Shown: one piece after another, positions 54,472 to 64,000 of the stretch
How the letters are laid out: each line of letters starts with the position of its first letter
Position numbering within the stretch: position 1 is the first letter of the stretch
Assembly (NCBI RefSeq): GCF_024699945.1
Contig: NZ_JAJOMY010000001.1
Location: forward strand, 1 to 64,000
Origin: Phenylobacterium sp. J426
GTDB lineage: Bacteria; Pseudomonadota; Alphaproteobacteria; Caulobacterales; Caulobacteraceae
Direction: 5' to 3'
DNA: 64,000 bases
The notes under the pieces: model-generated
Database searches by the model: none
Seen by the model: the letters and a program-made list of their open reading frames with translations, nothing else
What the model was told of the DNA's origin: nothing
Made by a program: the position numbers and the translations under genes

Positions 54472-56509
54472 ATGCGTGCAGCGGTTCTGGCGTCAATCCT
54501 GGCGCTCGCGGCGACGACGGTCTCGGCGCAGGTTGCGGAAGGGCCCTCGCGCACCTTCTCCGCCCGCGACCTGTTCGGACTGCAGCAGGTCTCGGACCCG
54601 CAGGTGCGGCCCGATGGCGGCGCGGTGGCCTATGTCCGCGCGCGCAACGACATCATGACGGACCGGGCCCAGCGGTCGATCTGGCTTGCCGACCTGTCCA
54701 CCGGCGTGCAGTCCCCGCTGGTCGTCGAGGAGGGCGCCAGCTTCGCGCCGCGCTGGTCACCGGACGGCACGCGCCTCGCCTACGTCGCCGCCCAGCCCGG
54801 CCAGGGCGCCGCAGCTTTTCGTCCGCTGGGTCGCGACGGGCCGGTCGGCGAAGGTCGCCACCCTGGAGCAGGCGCCCGACGACATCGCGTGGTCGCCCGA
54901 CGGCAAGACCCTGGCCTTCACCATGATTGAGCTGGACGAGGGCAAGACGCTGGGCGCGCCCCTGAAGAAGCCGGAGGGCGCGACCTGGGCGGCGCCGCTG
55001 AAGGTGATCGACCGCGTCACCTACCGGTTCGACGGTCAGGGCTTTCTGAAGCCGGGCTTCCGGCAGATCTTCGTGGTCTCAGCCGACGGCGGCCAGCCGC
55101 GGCAGGTGACCTTCGGCAAGTTCGACAGCGGCGGCCCGATCAACTTCACCGCCGACAGCCGCGGCATCCTGTTCAGTTCCAACCGAAACCCAACCTGGGA
55201 GCGCGAACCGAACGAGTCCGAGATCTGGCGCGTAGGGATCGTGGACGGACAGATGACCCGGCTGACCACGCGCAAGGGCCAGGACGGCGCGCCGGTCCCC
55301 TCGCCCGACGGCTCGAAGATCGCATTCGTCGCCAGCGACGACGTGGGCCGCAGCTATGAGGGCAACGACCTCTACGTCATGGACGCCGACGGCCGGAACG
55401 TCCGCCGCCTCGCCGCCAACCTCGACCGCAGCGTCGGGGTCCCGCAATGGTCCGCCGACGGCCGCAGCATCTACTTCGACTACGTCGACAAGGGCGTCAC
55501 CAAGGTGGGCCGGGCGAGCCTCGACGGCCGCGTCGAGACGGTGGTTTCGGGCCTCGCAGGCGGTGGCCTCGACCGGCCCTATGCCGGCGGCGAATTCTCG
55601 GTCGGCCGGGGCGGCGTCATCGCCTACACCATGGGGACACCCGAGCACCCCGCCGACCTGGCCGTGCAGCGCGGCGGCAGGACGACCCGCCTGACGCGGC
55701 TCAACGACGGCCTCTTCGCCGGCAAGACCCTGGCTCGGGTCGAACACCTGCCGGTGACCTCGTCCTACGACCAGAAGCCGATCGACGCCTGGATCGCGAC
55801 GCCGCCGAACTTCGATCCTTCGAAGAAGTACCCGCTGATCCTCGAGATCCACGGTGGGCCGCACCAGGCCTACGGGCCAGCCTTCTCCACGGACGTGCAG
55901 CTCTACGCCCAGGCGGGCTATGTGGTCCTCTACACGAACCCGCGCGGCTCGACGTCCTACGGCGAGGCCTTCGCCAACGAGATCGACAAGAAGTACCCCG
56001 GCAACGATTACGACGACCTGATAAGCTCCGTGGACGCCGCCATCGCCAAGGGCTTCGTCGACCCTAACCGCCTGTATGTGACCGGGGGCTCCGGTGGCGG
56101 CGTCCTCACATCGTGGATCGTCGGCAAGACGAACCGCTTCAAGGCCGCCGCGACCCAGAAGCCGGTCATCAACTGGACGAGCCAGATGCTGACGGCCGAC
56201 GGCTACGTGGGCATGACACAGAACTGGTTCGGCAAGATGCCCTGGGAGGATCCGGAGGGTTACTGGGCGCGGTCGCCGCTTTCGCTCGTCGGAAACGTGA
56301 CCACGCCGACGCTGGTCGTGGTGGGCGAGGAGGATCTCCGCACACCGGTGTCCGAGGCCGAGCAGTACTATCAGGCGCTCCAGCTGAAGGGCGTGCCGAC
56401 CGCCCTCGTCCGGGTGCCCGGCGCCGGCCACGGCGGCCTGGCGGCGCGGCCGTCCCAATCCGCCGCCAAGGCGTCAGCGATCCTGGCCTGGTTCGACCGC
56501 TACAAGTAA
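54472..56509 (+). CDS. S9-family prolyl oligopeptidase, exported (one frameshift)
   Basis: About 679 residues: signal peptide (VLASILALAATTVSAQ), a WD40-like beta-propeller (PRWSPDGTRLAYVAA, DIAWSPDGKTLAFTM, PVPSPDGSKIAFVAS) and a C-terminal alpha/beta hydrolase domain. The triad is Ser in TGGSGGGVLTSW, Asp in GEEDLRTPVSE and His in GAGHGGLAARP. ILEIHGGPHQAYGPAF is the oxyanion motif. The frame breaks at about 54814; both parts fit. Two strong hairpins follow the stop. Probably degrades short peptides in the periplasm. Confidence 0.9.
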
Positions 56510-56515
56510 CGCTGC

Positions 56516-56575
56516 GCTCGGCCCGGCGGCGCCGGGCCGAGCCCCTATCCGCGGTTGCACCGGCGGCAACCGCGG
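56516..56575 (+). terminator. Two perfect GC-rich hairpins after the S9 peptidase gene
   Basis: GCTCGGCCCGGC-GGC-GCCGGGCCGAGC at 56516-56542 is a perfect 12-base stem with a 3-base loop. Six bases on, CCGCGGTTGC-ACCGGCG-GCAACCGCGG at 56549-56575 is a perfect 10-base stem. Neither has a T run. Being directly behind the stop they probably end or protect the mRNA. The remaining 255 bases to the XRE gene show nothing else I can name. Confidence 0.55.
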
Positions 56576-56830
56576 GAATCGCCTCCGGCGCGCGAGACAA
56601 TCGGACGCACCTTCCGGGGCCGAAGCTGCGCCTTGAAGGCGCTCCCGAGGCGGTCCCCCCCGAGACACGATCGAGATCGGCGTTATCCGCGCGATCAAAA
56701 CGGGAACTCGCCTACACCCCAAAATGAGTAGGGTTGAGCTTTCGCAGCGCAGCATCTTCTCGCAACCTCAGGACGTACCTTGGGGGAGGTGGCGGCGATC
56801 CGTTCACGGAGACCCGCGGGAGATGTCGGA

Positions 56831-57273
56831 ATGAACAAGCCGTTGCAGAGAGATGTCGTGGGGGCGTTGGTGGCCGTGGACGAAGCTTTGGACACCCGGG
56901 ACGATGGTCCCCATCCGGTGGACCGCCATGTCGGCCTCCGCATTCGCATGCGCCGCAAGGAGATCGGCGTCAGCCAGGAGCGCCTCGCCGAGGCGCTGGG
57001 CATCACGTTCCAGCAGGTCCAGAAGTATGAGCGCGGCGCAAACCGCGTGAGCGCGTCCAAGCTCTGGGAGATCGCGCGGGCGCTGAAGACCTCCGTGACC
57101 TACTTCTACGAGGGCCTTTCGGGGAAGACGCCGCGCCGGCCGGCCAGGACGCGCAGGACTTCATGCTCACCAGCGAGGGCCTGGAGCTGATGGCCGCCTT
57201 CCCGCGGATCAACCAGCCCGCGCTGCGGCGCAAGCTGCTCGAGCTCGTCCGCACGGTCTCGGAAGAGGCGTAG
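56831..57273 (+). CDS. XRE-family helix-turn-helix regulator (one frameshift)
   Basis: DNA-binding protein of about 147 residues. [20 protein letters not shown] and [20 protein letters not shown] form the Cro/C1-type helix-turn-helix (residues 36-75), the form widespread in alphaproteobacteria. The frame shifts at about 57135; the tail [20 protein letters not shown] and [16 protein letters not shown] is typical of this group. ATG 56831 follows a weak ribosome site. The target is unknown. Confidence 0.84.
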
Positions 57274-57295
57274 ACCGCCGACACGCCGCGGCCGC

Positions 57296-58843
57296 TCAGG
57301 CGTTGGCCGGGGCCTTGTAGGCGTCGCGCAGTTCCCGCTTCAGCACCTTGCCGATATGGCTGCGCGGCAGGCTGTCGACGATCTGGAGGTCCGCCAGCCG
57401 CTGCGTCTTCCCGAGCCGGCCGTTGACCCAGGCTTTCAGTTCGTCGGCGGCGATCCCCTGGCCCGGCTTCAGCGCGATGAAGGCCACCGGCGTTTCGCCC
57501 CACTGCTCGGACGGGACGCCGACCACCGCCGCCTCCAGCACCGCCGGATGCTGCACGATCTCGGCCTCCAGGTCGCTCGGGTAGATGTTGAACCCGCCCG
57601 AGATGATCATGTCCTTCTTGCGGTCCATGAGGGTGAGGAAGCCGTCCTCGTCGAAGCGGCCGACATCGCCGGTGCGGATGTAGCGCAGGCCTTCCGGGCT
57701 CCACCACTCGGCCTCCGAGGTCTTGCCGGGCTGGTTGTGGTAGCCGACCATCATCGCGCCCGAGCGTCCCACGACCTCGCCGATCTCGCCCTGTGGCACT
57801 TCCTGGCCGTCTTCGCCGATGAGCCGGATGTCGTGCCCTGGCAGCGGCTTGCCCACCGTGTGCAGCTTGTCGGGGAACTCGTGGCACTGCAGGCCGCACG
57901 AGCCGCCGCCCTCGGTCATCCCGTAGTACTCCACCAGGCCGCCCGGCCAGCGCCGCAGCACCTCCGCCTTCAGCTCCGCTAGAAAGGCGCCGAAGTGGAA
58001 AACTTCATCTGGAAGGCCGACAGGTCGTACTTGTCGAAATCCGGATGCGACATCAGCCGGCGGTACTGCACCGGCACCAGCATGGCGTGCGTGACGCGGT
58101 GCTTCTCGGAGAGCTTCAGGAACTGCTCCACGTCGAACTTCGGCAGCAGCACGACGGTCCCGCCGTTCGAGATCGTCGGGAGGAACGAGACCAGGGTGGT
58201 GTTCGAATAGAGTGGCGTCGAGACGAGGCTCACCGCATCCGGCGGATGAACTCCGCGGCGGATCTGGCCCCAGCGCATCCGATGCGGCTGGACGATGCCT
58301 TTCGGCGCACCTGTCGTGCCGGACGAATAGATGATGTTGAAGCCCTGGTCGGGCTCGACCTCATGCAGAACGGGCTTGCCGCCTTCCGGAGCCAGCCACT
58401 GCTCGAACGGCGTGCCGACGTCGGAGCCGTCGAGCGACACACGCTTCGCCGTCACGTCGCCCATGACGCCGGCCATGGCGTCGGCCACGCCCTTGTCGAG
58501 GAAGAACACCTTGGCCCCGCTGTCCCTCAACTGCAGCGCCAGGCTCTCCGGCGTCGAGGACGGCGCCAGGGGGCGCTACGATCGCGCCGGCCCGCAGGAT
58601 GCCGAAGAACGTCGCCCCGTACTCCGCCGAGGTCGTCGCGCAGATCGCCGCCACCTCCGCCTTGCCCACGCCGTCCCGCTGCAGGGCCGCCGCAATGCGG
58701 TCCATCAAGCTGTCGAGCTCCGCATAGGAGATCGTGCGGACGGCGTCGATGATCGCCGGCTTGTCCCCCAGCGCCTGCGCCTGGGCGCGGATCACGTCGG
58801 CGATGGTCCCGAAATCCTGCGACAGCAGCTCCTCGACGGTCAC
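57296..58843 (-). CDS. Acyl-CoA synthetase (AMP-forming; two frameshifts)
   Basis: ANL-superfamily ligase of about 515 residues in three frames: 58843 to about 58570 (N-terminal TISYAELDSLMDRIAAALQR), then to about 57980 (IIYSSGTTGAPKGIVQPHRM, the A3 motif), then to 57296 (EYYGMTEGGGSC, A5; YIRTGDVGRFDEDGFLTLMD, A7; SGGFNIYPSDLEA, A8; IGKVLKRELRD, A10 with Lys). The breaks fall in or near C/G runs. It lies 10 bases after the GPH transporter, so the acid brought in is probably the one activated. Confidence 0.88.
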
Positions 58844-58853
58844 GGTCTACTCC

Positions 58854-60351
58854 CTACCCGTTCAGCGGCCCCTCGCGGATCGCCTCCGCGCGGGCGGCGA
58901 GCTGGCGCAAGGTCTCGGCATGGCTCGCCCGGCTGATCCCGTACCCCAGCAACAGGAGGGTGGCGAGCCCATAGAGCAGGATCTGCACCGGCACATACAC
59001 AAGGCCCAGATTGCGCAGGATGTCCGGGTCCACCGCGCCCGGCGCCGCCCCCTGGGGGAACTTCACCAGGCCCACGATCATCGCCGCGCCGAAGATGCCC
59101 AGGCCTGAGACGGCCTTGTTCACGAACGCCGCGGCCGCGAAGAACAGGCCCTCCTGGCGCCGGCCGGTCTTGAGCTCGGCGTCCTCCACCACGTCGGCGA
59201 TCATGGACGTGAAGACGATGGCCGCCGTCGTCGCGGTCGAGGCCGAAATGACGTTGGCGACGAAGACGGTCCCGTAGAGGGCGATCGTACCGTTCTCCGG
59301 CATCAGGCCGAAGAGGCGCAGCGTGACCGGCGCGATCGTGAAGAGCAGGGCGGCGGGCACGAGGGCGACAGCCGCCGGCTTCTTGTCGAAGCGCCGGGCC
59401 ACCGGCGGCGCCGCCGCGAAGCCGATCACCGCGGCGATCAGGCTGGAGATGGTGAAGCCCGCGATCTGCCCCGAGCTGAACGCCCAGAAGTAGGTCGCAA
59501 AATAGAGGCTGATCGCGAAGCCCAGGCCCACCGCCATGGCGAGGCAGAATGCAGAACCCAGGATCATCAGGAACGAGCGGTTGGCCAGCGTGCCGGCCAT
59601 CTCGCGCCAGAACCGGCTCATGCTGATCTTCTCGTGCGGAGCCTCGCGCAGGCGCTTGATCTCGCTGTGCGTCCCGAGCGCCGACACGACGATGGCGACG
59701 AACATCACCGCCGCGGCGAAGATCCCATAGTTGGAGTAGCCGGCGGCGTTGAGTTGGCCGACCGGCTGTTCGGGCGTCGGCTTCAGGAAGATCGCCAACG
59801 CCGCCGCGTAGGTCGCAAGCCCGCCCACCCAGGCGAACAGGAAGCGGTACGCCAGGAGCTGGGTGCGCTCGTCATAGTCGGTGGTGAGCTCGGCGGCGAG
59901 CGCGGCCGAGGGGATCTCGTAGGTGCTGATGAAGGTGCGGATGAAGATGGCCGTCACGATCAGATAGGCGATCAGTGCGTTCTCGCTCCAGCCCTGCGGC
60001 GGGTTCCACAGCAGCAGGTAGGAGAGCGCCACCGGTACGGCCGCGGCGTACATGAACGGATGCCGCCGGCCCCAGCGGGAGCGTGTGTTGTCCGAGATCT
60101 GCCCGAGGACGGGGTCGATGAAGGCGTCGATGATCAGGGCCGCGGCGATCGCCAGCCCGACCTTGGCCGCCGGCAGCCCCACCACCTGTGAATAGAAGAA
60201 GGCCAGGAAGTACGAGAAGCCGTTGTCCTTGGCGCCGAACGCGACCGATCCAAAACCGTAGAACAGCCGGATGGGAAAGCTGAGGCGCGGCGCCGCCGTA
60301 GGCGGCCGCTGCAACGACGGACCGGGGGGGATGCAGAGCTTCCTTGTTCAA
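58854..60351 (-). CDS. GPH-family sodium:solute (MelB-like) symporter (one frameshift)
   Basis: Twelve-helix carrier of about 498 residues. RLFYGFGSVAFGAKDNGFSY opens the first helix, and DAFIDPVLGQISDNTRSRWG the second/third (GPH signature D..DP..G..SD.T..RWG). The start is TTG 60351 after GGAGGACGCG; the first 12 codons are in another frame because of seven G (plus strand, 60324-60330) where six are needed. GPH carriers import sugars, glucuronides or other organic acids with Na+. It sits with a CoA ligase and a double TetR regulator. Confidence 0.87.
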
Positions 60352-60384
60352 CGCGTCCTCCCGGATGTCCTTTTCTGCACCGCC

Positions 60385-61636
60385 CTATGCGGCCGGTGAA
60401 ACGAGCCCCTCGAACAGAGACCGCACGTAGAGCTCGGCCACCGCCTCCGGCGCGATGCCGGGGGCCCAGGAGCGGAGTTCGGCCGCAGCGTTGATCGCCG
60501 CCGTCAGCGTCTGAGCCGCGATGTTGACGTCGAGCGGCCGGACCGAGCCGTCGGCGATCCCGTCGCAGATGATCGACGCGAACCGATAGGAGAGCCGATC
60601 GAAAGCCTCGAGGAAGCCCGCCCTCAGAGCCTCGGGAACCGTCGTCAGCGCCGAGCTGCGCAGCAGCGGCGCACCGCCCACCTGCCGCTCGATCAGCGCC
60701 GTCGTCAGGCCGGCCAGCACCTCGAGGCCCGAGCCGCGCTCGGACTCGGCTGCGCGGATCGCTCGCCACATGATGTCGAAGGTGCGCTGGAAGCAGGCGG
60801 CCACCAGATCATCCTTCGTGGCGATGTGGTGATAGAAGGCGCCCTTGCTCAGGTTCAGCCGCGCCGAGATCCGCTCGACGGAGGCGCCGTGGTAGCCCTC
60901 TTCGTTGATCAGCTCGGTCGCCGCTCGCAGGAAGAGCTCGGTGGAGGCCTGGGCGTCGGGATCGTCGGCACGCTCCAGGTTCAGCGGCCGCACCGTGGGC
61001 CAGGCCACGCCCCCCCGCCAGGAAGCCGTTCGCCAGGATGTCGATCATCCGGCCCGCGGTGCGCCCGTAGTCAGCGGGCTCCACCTGCCCGAGCCAGGCG
61101 GGCGCCCAGAGCATCTGGGACAGCAGCAGGTGGGCGCGGGCGTTGGCATGCGGCCTGGGCAGAGAGCCCTCCGACGCCAGCAGGTCCCGGACGCGCCGAA
61201 AGAGCTGGACAAAAGCCGCGTCGACCTGCGGGCAGTTCAGGGCGCGGATGTCGTTGAAGACCGGGATGTCGTCGGCCTCGCCCGCAGCGAGGCGAAGGCG
61301 GTGGTCGAACCATGCGCGCACAAAGGCCGCCAGAGCCTCCGAAGCGCTCGCCGCGCCCTCTCCGGCCCCCACCAGCGCCTCGAAGGCGTCCAGCCCCCGC
61401 AGCAGCGCCGCCTGAGCCAGTTCCTCCTTGTTCTTGAAGTAGTAGATGACGCCGGTGGGCACGAGGTTCAGCCGGGCGGCCACCTCGCCCAGGGTCATGC
61501 CCCGCACGCCCTTGCGGTTCATCTCGGCGACGGCCGAACGGATGATCGCACTGCGCCGGGCCTCGAAGCGACGGGTCGGCGCGCGCCGCGGCGACGCGAC
61601 GCCCTGAACCTCGATGTCGTTCGCGCGCTCGACCAT
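60385..61636 (-). CDS. Double (tandem) TetR-family regulator (one frameshift)
   Basis: About 417 residues with two complete TetR units in one chain. The first starts MVERANDIEVQG and has RRSAIIRSAVAEMNRKGVRG then TLGEVAARLNLVPTGVIYYF (helix-turn-helix); the second has LFLRAATELINEEGYHG then SVERISARLNLSKGAFYHHI. They are joined at about 61012, where seven C (plus strand) break the frame; with six the chain reads GFLAGGVAWPTVRPLNLERA without a stop. Each unit has its own helical ligand domain. It lies upstream of the GPH transporter and CoA ligase on the same strand and likely regulates them. Confidence 0.8.
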
Positions 61637-61669
61637 CGAACCTGCTTAACGACCCGCCGCCACGGAAAC

Positions 61670-63505
61670 CTAGGCCCGCGCCGGGAAGGTCTCCTGCACC
61701 ACCTGTTCCAGCACCACTAGCGGCATGGCCCCTCGCCGCAGCACGTCATGGAAAGTCTTCAGGTCGAACCGCGAACCCGCTCGCGCCTTGGCCTCGTCGC
61801 GTAGGCGGACCCACTCGGTGTGACCGATCTTGTAGCTGCAGGCTTGTCCCGGCCAGATCGCGTAGCGGTCGATCTCGCGCTGGGCGCGCGTGCGCACGAA
61901 GCCGGTCTTGGCGACCATGTAGTCGGTGGCCTGCGCGCGGCTCCAGCGCTTGGCGTGCATGCCGGTGTCGACCACCACGCGGACGGCCCGGAACTGCAGC
62001 GACTGCAGGAAGCCCAGCTTGCCCAGCGGATCGCCCTCGTAGGCGCCGAGCTCGTCGGCCAGCTGTTCGGCGTAGAGGCCCCACCCCTCGCCATACGCCG
62101 CGAAGCCGAGCGACACCTGGCGCAGACGCGGGATCTCGGTGGAGGCCAGGGAGATCGAACCCTCCCATTGATGCCCCGGCAACGCCTCGTGATAGGTCAG
62201 CGTCGGCAGGGTGAACTTCGGCCACTCGGCCGTGTCTTTCAGATTGATGTAGAAGCGGCCGGCGCGGGAGCCGTCCAGCGCCGGCGGCGTGGCGTAGCCG
62301 TTGGGCGCGCCGTCCTGGATCTCGGGCGGCACCCTGACAATCTCCACAGGCGCCTTCGGCAGCGTGCGGAACGCCAGCGGCATCTTCGCCCGCATCGCCT
62401 CGGTCTGTTCGTTCAGGGCCTTCAGAAGCTCGGCTCGGCCGGCGTCGGTATTGGGATAGAGCTGATCGGGGCGCTTGGAGAGCTGGGTCATCCGCTCGCC
62501 CACCGTGCCCGCGATCAGGCCTTCGGCCCGCAGCAGGGCGTCCATCTGGGCCTCGAGCTCAGCCACCTGTCTGAGGCCCAGCTCGTGAGCCTGATCGGGG
62601 GTCAGCTTGGTGGTGGTCTGGAACGCCAGGGCTCCAGCGTAGAACGCCTCGCCGTCCGGCAGCTTCCAGACTCCCGGATCGGGCTTCGCCTGCGGCCGCG
62701 CTGCGGTGACGGCCGCGATCTGCCGGTCCAGCGCCGGGTAGACCTTTCCGGAGACGAGAGCCGCGGCGCGCGCCTTCCAGTCGCCGGCGATCTTGGCCTC
62801 GGCCGCTCGGCGCGAGAGCGACGTGGTCAGGCCGTGCGCCTCCGCCGCGGGCTCGCGCAACTTCTTCAGCTGAGCCAGCGTGGCGTCGAGCGCGAAGTCT
62901 GGCGCCAACACGCCGCGGGCGGCGTCACGCTGGAAGTCCCCGGTGTTGGCGTCCAGCACGCCGGCGAAGGCGTTCAGCCGCGCCAGATACGCCTCGGCGT
63001 CAGAGGCGTTCTTGACCGGATGGACGGAGTCCAGGAAGTCCGGGATCGACTGATAGGCGCCCGACAGCTGGCTCAGCACATAGGGCGAGTACGGCGCATA
63101 GGAGAAGCCGGCTGCGCCTTCGCCATACGGGAACCGCTCGCCGCCTTCGACGATCGTCCGGTAGGCGTAGGTCACCACATCGAGATCGGTTCGGCTGGCG
63201 GCCGACAGCTTGGCGGCGTCGATGCGGCTGAGCTGCGCCAGGCGCGCCTTCCGCGCTGCGACCCAGCGCGTCCGGCCAGCGAAGGAGAGATCGCCCAACT
63301 GGCTGCGCTGGCCTGCGCGCTTACCGACATCCAGCCCGAAGATCGTGGCCGACTCCGGCGACTCGTCGAGGTCGGCCTCGAAGAACGCGTCCAGCAGCGC
63401 GCGCAGGCGCGCATCTTCCGGCGTCGCCGCCTGGGCGCGGAGCGGCGCGACAGCGCCCGTGACGGCGAGCGCGGCGGCGCTCCCGAGGAAAACACGACGA
63501 TCCAT
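61670..63505 (-). CDS. DUF885-family metallopeptidase-like protein, Tat-exported
   Basis: Intact protein of 611 residues. The N-terminus MDRRVFLGSAAALAVTGAVA has a twin-Arg signal, so it is exported folded. TYHEALPGHQWEGSISL contains HEALPGH, the HExxPGH-type zinc motif of the DUF885 family, and YGEGWGLYAEQLADELGAY supplies the downstream Glu ligand. The rest is helical. Members are annotated as putative carboxypeptidases or dipeptidases. ATG 63505 is chosen: the ribosome site GGGGAAGG lies six bases before it and touches the ATG at 63511. It precedes the TetR gene by 33 bases. Confidence 0.88.
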   Translation of the reverse strand: MDRRVFLGSAAALAVTGAVAPLRAQAATPEDARLRALLDAFFEADLDESPESATIFGLDVGKRAGQRSQLGDLSFAGRTRWVAARKARLAQLSRIDAAKLSAASRTDLDVVTYAYRTIVEGGERFPYGEGAAGFSYAPYSPYVLSQLSGAYQSIPDFLDSVHPVKNASDAEAYLARLNAFAGVLDANTGDFQRDAARGVLAPDFALDATLAQLKKLREPAAEAHGLTTSLSRRAAEAKIAGDWKARAAALVSGKVYPALDRQIAAVTAARPQAKPDPGVWKLPDGEAFYAGALAFQTTTKLTPDQAHELGLRQVAELEAQMDALLRAEGLIAGTVGERMTQLSKRPDQLYPNTDAGRAELLKALNEQTEAMRAKMPLAFRTLPKAPVEIVRVPPEIQDGAPNGYATPPALDGSRAGRFYINLKDTAEWPKFTLPTLTYHEALPGHQWEGSISLASTEIPRLRQVSLGFAAYGEGWGLYAEQLADELGAYEGDPLGKLGFLQSLQFRAVRVVVDTGMHAKRWSRAQATDYMVAKTGFVRTRAQREIDRYAIWPGQACSYKIGHTEWVRLRDEAKARAGSRFDLKTFHDVLRRGAMPLVVLEQVVQETFPARA

Positions 63506-63598
63506 GAACATCCTTCCCCTGCTGCGAGGGCAGCATCATTGCCGCCCACGCTATTCGGGGACGGGAGGCCGAAACAAGGCGAAGCTTGCTCGGCGAGG

Positions 63599-64000
63599 TC
63601 AGACTGGCCGGTCGATCGCCGGCTGCGGCTCGGTGAACCAGGCGGCGCCGTCTTCCGTCACGCGGAAGTGGTCCTCGAGCCGGATGCCGAAGAGGCCGGG
63701 CACGACGATCATCGGCTCGTTGGAGAAGCACATGCCGGGCGCCAGCGGCGTCCTGTCGCCGCGCACCAGATACGGCGCCTCGTGGATCGAGAGGCCGATG
63801 CCGTGGCCCGTGCGGTGCGGCAGGCCCGGCAGCCGGTAATCCGGCCCGAAGCCCTCGGCCTCCAGAACGCCGCGCGCCACGGCGTCGATCTCTTCGCAGG
63901 GCACACCCGGCTTCACCGCGGCGAAGGCGGCCGCCTGGGCCTTCTTCTCCACCTCCCAGATGCGGATCATCTCCCGCGTCGGCTCGCCGAACACGTAGGT
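63599..64000 (-). CDS. M24-family metallopeptidase (Xaa-Pro type), C-terminal part
   Basis: The frame continues past the window edge at 64000; the visible 133 residues are the C-terminal half of the pita-bread fold. TYVFGEPTREMIRIWEVEKK follows the first metal-binding Asp pair, which lies beyond the edge. GHGIGLSIHEAPYLV carries a metal His and the substrate His, FSNEPMIVVPGLFGIRLEDH the two Glu ligands, and a conserved end DGAAWFTEPQP. Probably cleaves X-Pro dipeptides or a related aminopeptidase substrate. Confidence 0.88.
   Translation of the reverse strand, partial: TYVFGEPTREMIRIWEVEKKAQAAAFAAVKPGVPCEEIDAVARGVLEAEGFGPDYRLPGLPHRTGHGIGLSIHEAPYLVRGDRTPLAPGMCFSNEPMIVVPGLFGIRLEDHFRVTEDGAAWFTEPQPAIDRPV

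Noticed and set aside
60385-61008. Separate TetR gene with GTG start at 61008
   Set aside because: The joint lies in a seven-C run; removing one base makes a single open frame with two TetR units and leaves no need for a second gene.

Overview
The window looks like a high-GC alphaproteobacterial chromosome segment, most likely Caulobacterales and Phenylobacterium-like. The grounds are the strong GC bias, three large TonB-dependent receptors, S9 and DUF885 peptidases, an alphaproteobacterial XRE regulator, OpgH, and a promoter of the Caulobacter TTGACG...GCTA type. This placement is inference; there is no rRNA or other marker in the window. Many clear genes are split by single-base frameshifts, mostly in runs of C or G. 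The likeliest cause is uncorrected long-read error, so I annotate these as single genes and say where the frame breaks.

Layout. 1-2.2 kb: a HExxH metallopeptidase fragment, a badly broken membrane-protein gene and a frameshifted glutathione S-transferase (GST). 2.2-6.2 kb: a phthalate-type module, with a MarR regulator, a 4,5-dihydroxyphthalate decarboxylase-like protein and a Gfo/Idh dehydrogenase facing a divergent Rieske oxygenase. 6.2-18.9 kb: TonB receptors, MFS carriers, SDRs, a second GST, a methyltransferase, a SnoaL-like protein and a MarR regulator. 19-24 kb: a tightly coupled operon of VOC enzyme, SnoaL-like protein, APH-type kinase, divergent enolase paralogue, 2-hydroxyacid dehydrogenase and an alpha/beta hydrolase without its nucleophile. 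This is the best candidate for an undescribed pathway. 24-28 kb: MarR, FMN reductase, acyl-CoA ligase, hydrolase. 28-33.4 kb: the protocatechuate branch pcaHGBDC plus DUF3237, divergent from a CaiB/BaiF CoA-transferase.

34-38 kb: an acyltransferase fused to DUF998 beside opgH (periplasmic glucan synthesis), then a single-domain response regulator. 38-44 kb: YbaN-like protein, SLC1-type symporter, LacI regulator with a candidate operator, PstS with a terminator, K+ channel and DUF3008. 44-54 kb: amidase, an acyl-CoA dehydrogenase pair, a sorbosone-dehydrogenase-type lipoprotein, a TonB receptor, SDR, thiolase and free methionine-R-sulfoxide reductase. 54-64 kb: S9 peptidase, XRE regulator, CoA ligase, GPH transporter, a double TetR regulator, DUF885 peptidase and the end of an M24 peptidase.

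Taken together, the region appears specialised for taking up and breaking down aromatic or other hydrophobic acids. TonB receptors and MFS/GPH carriers import; Rieske oxygenase, Gfo/Idh and decarboxylase could feed protocatechuate to pcaHGBDC; CoA ligases, acyl-CoA dehydrogenases, CoA-transferase and thiolase finish the breakdown. A palindrome GTCAA-N5-TTGAC recurs at six catabolic promoters between 9.9 and 32.2 kb and suggests one shared regulator. Five convergent gene pairs end on the same four bases.
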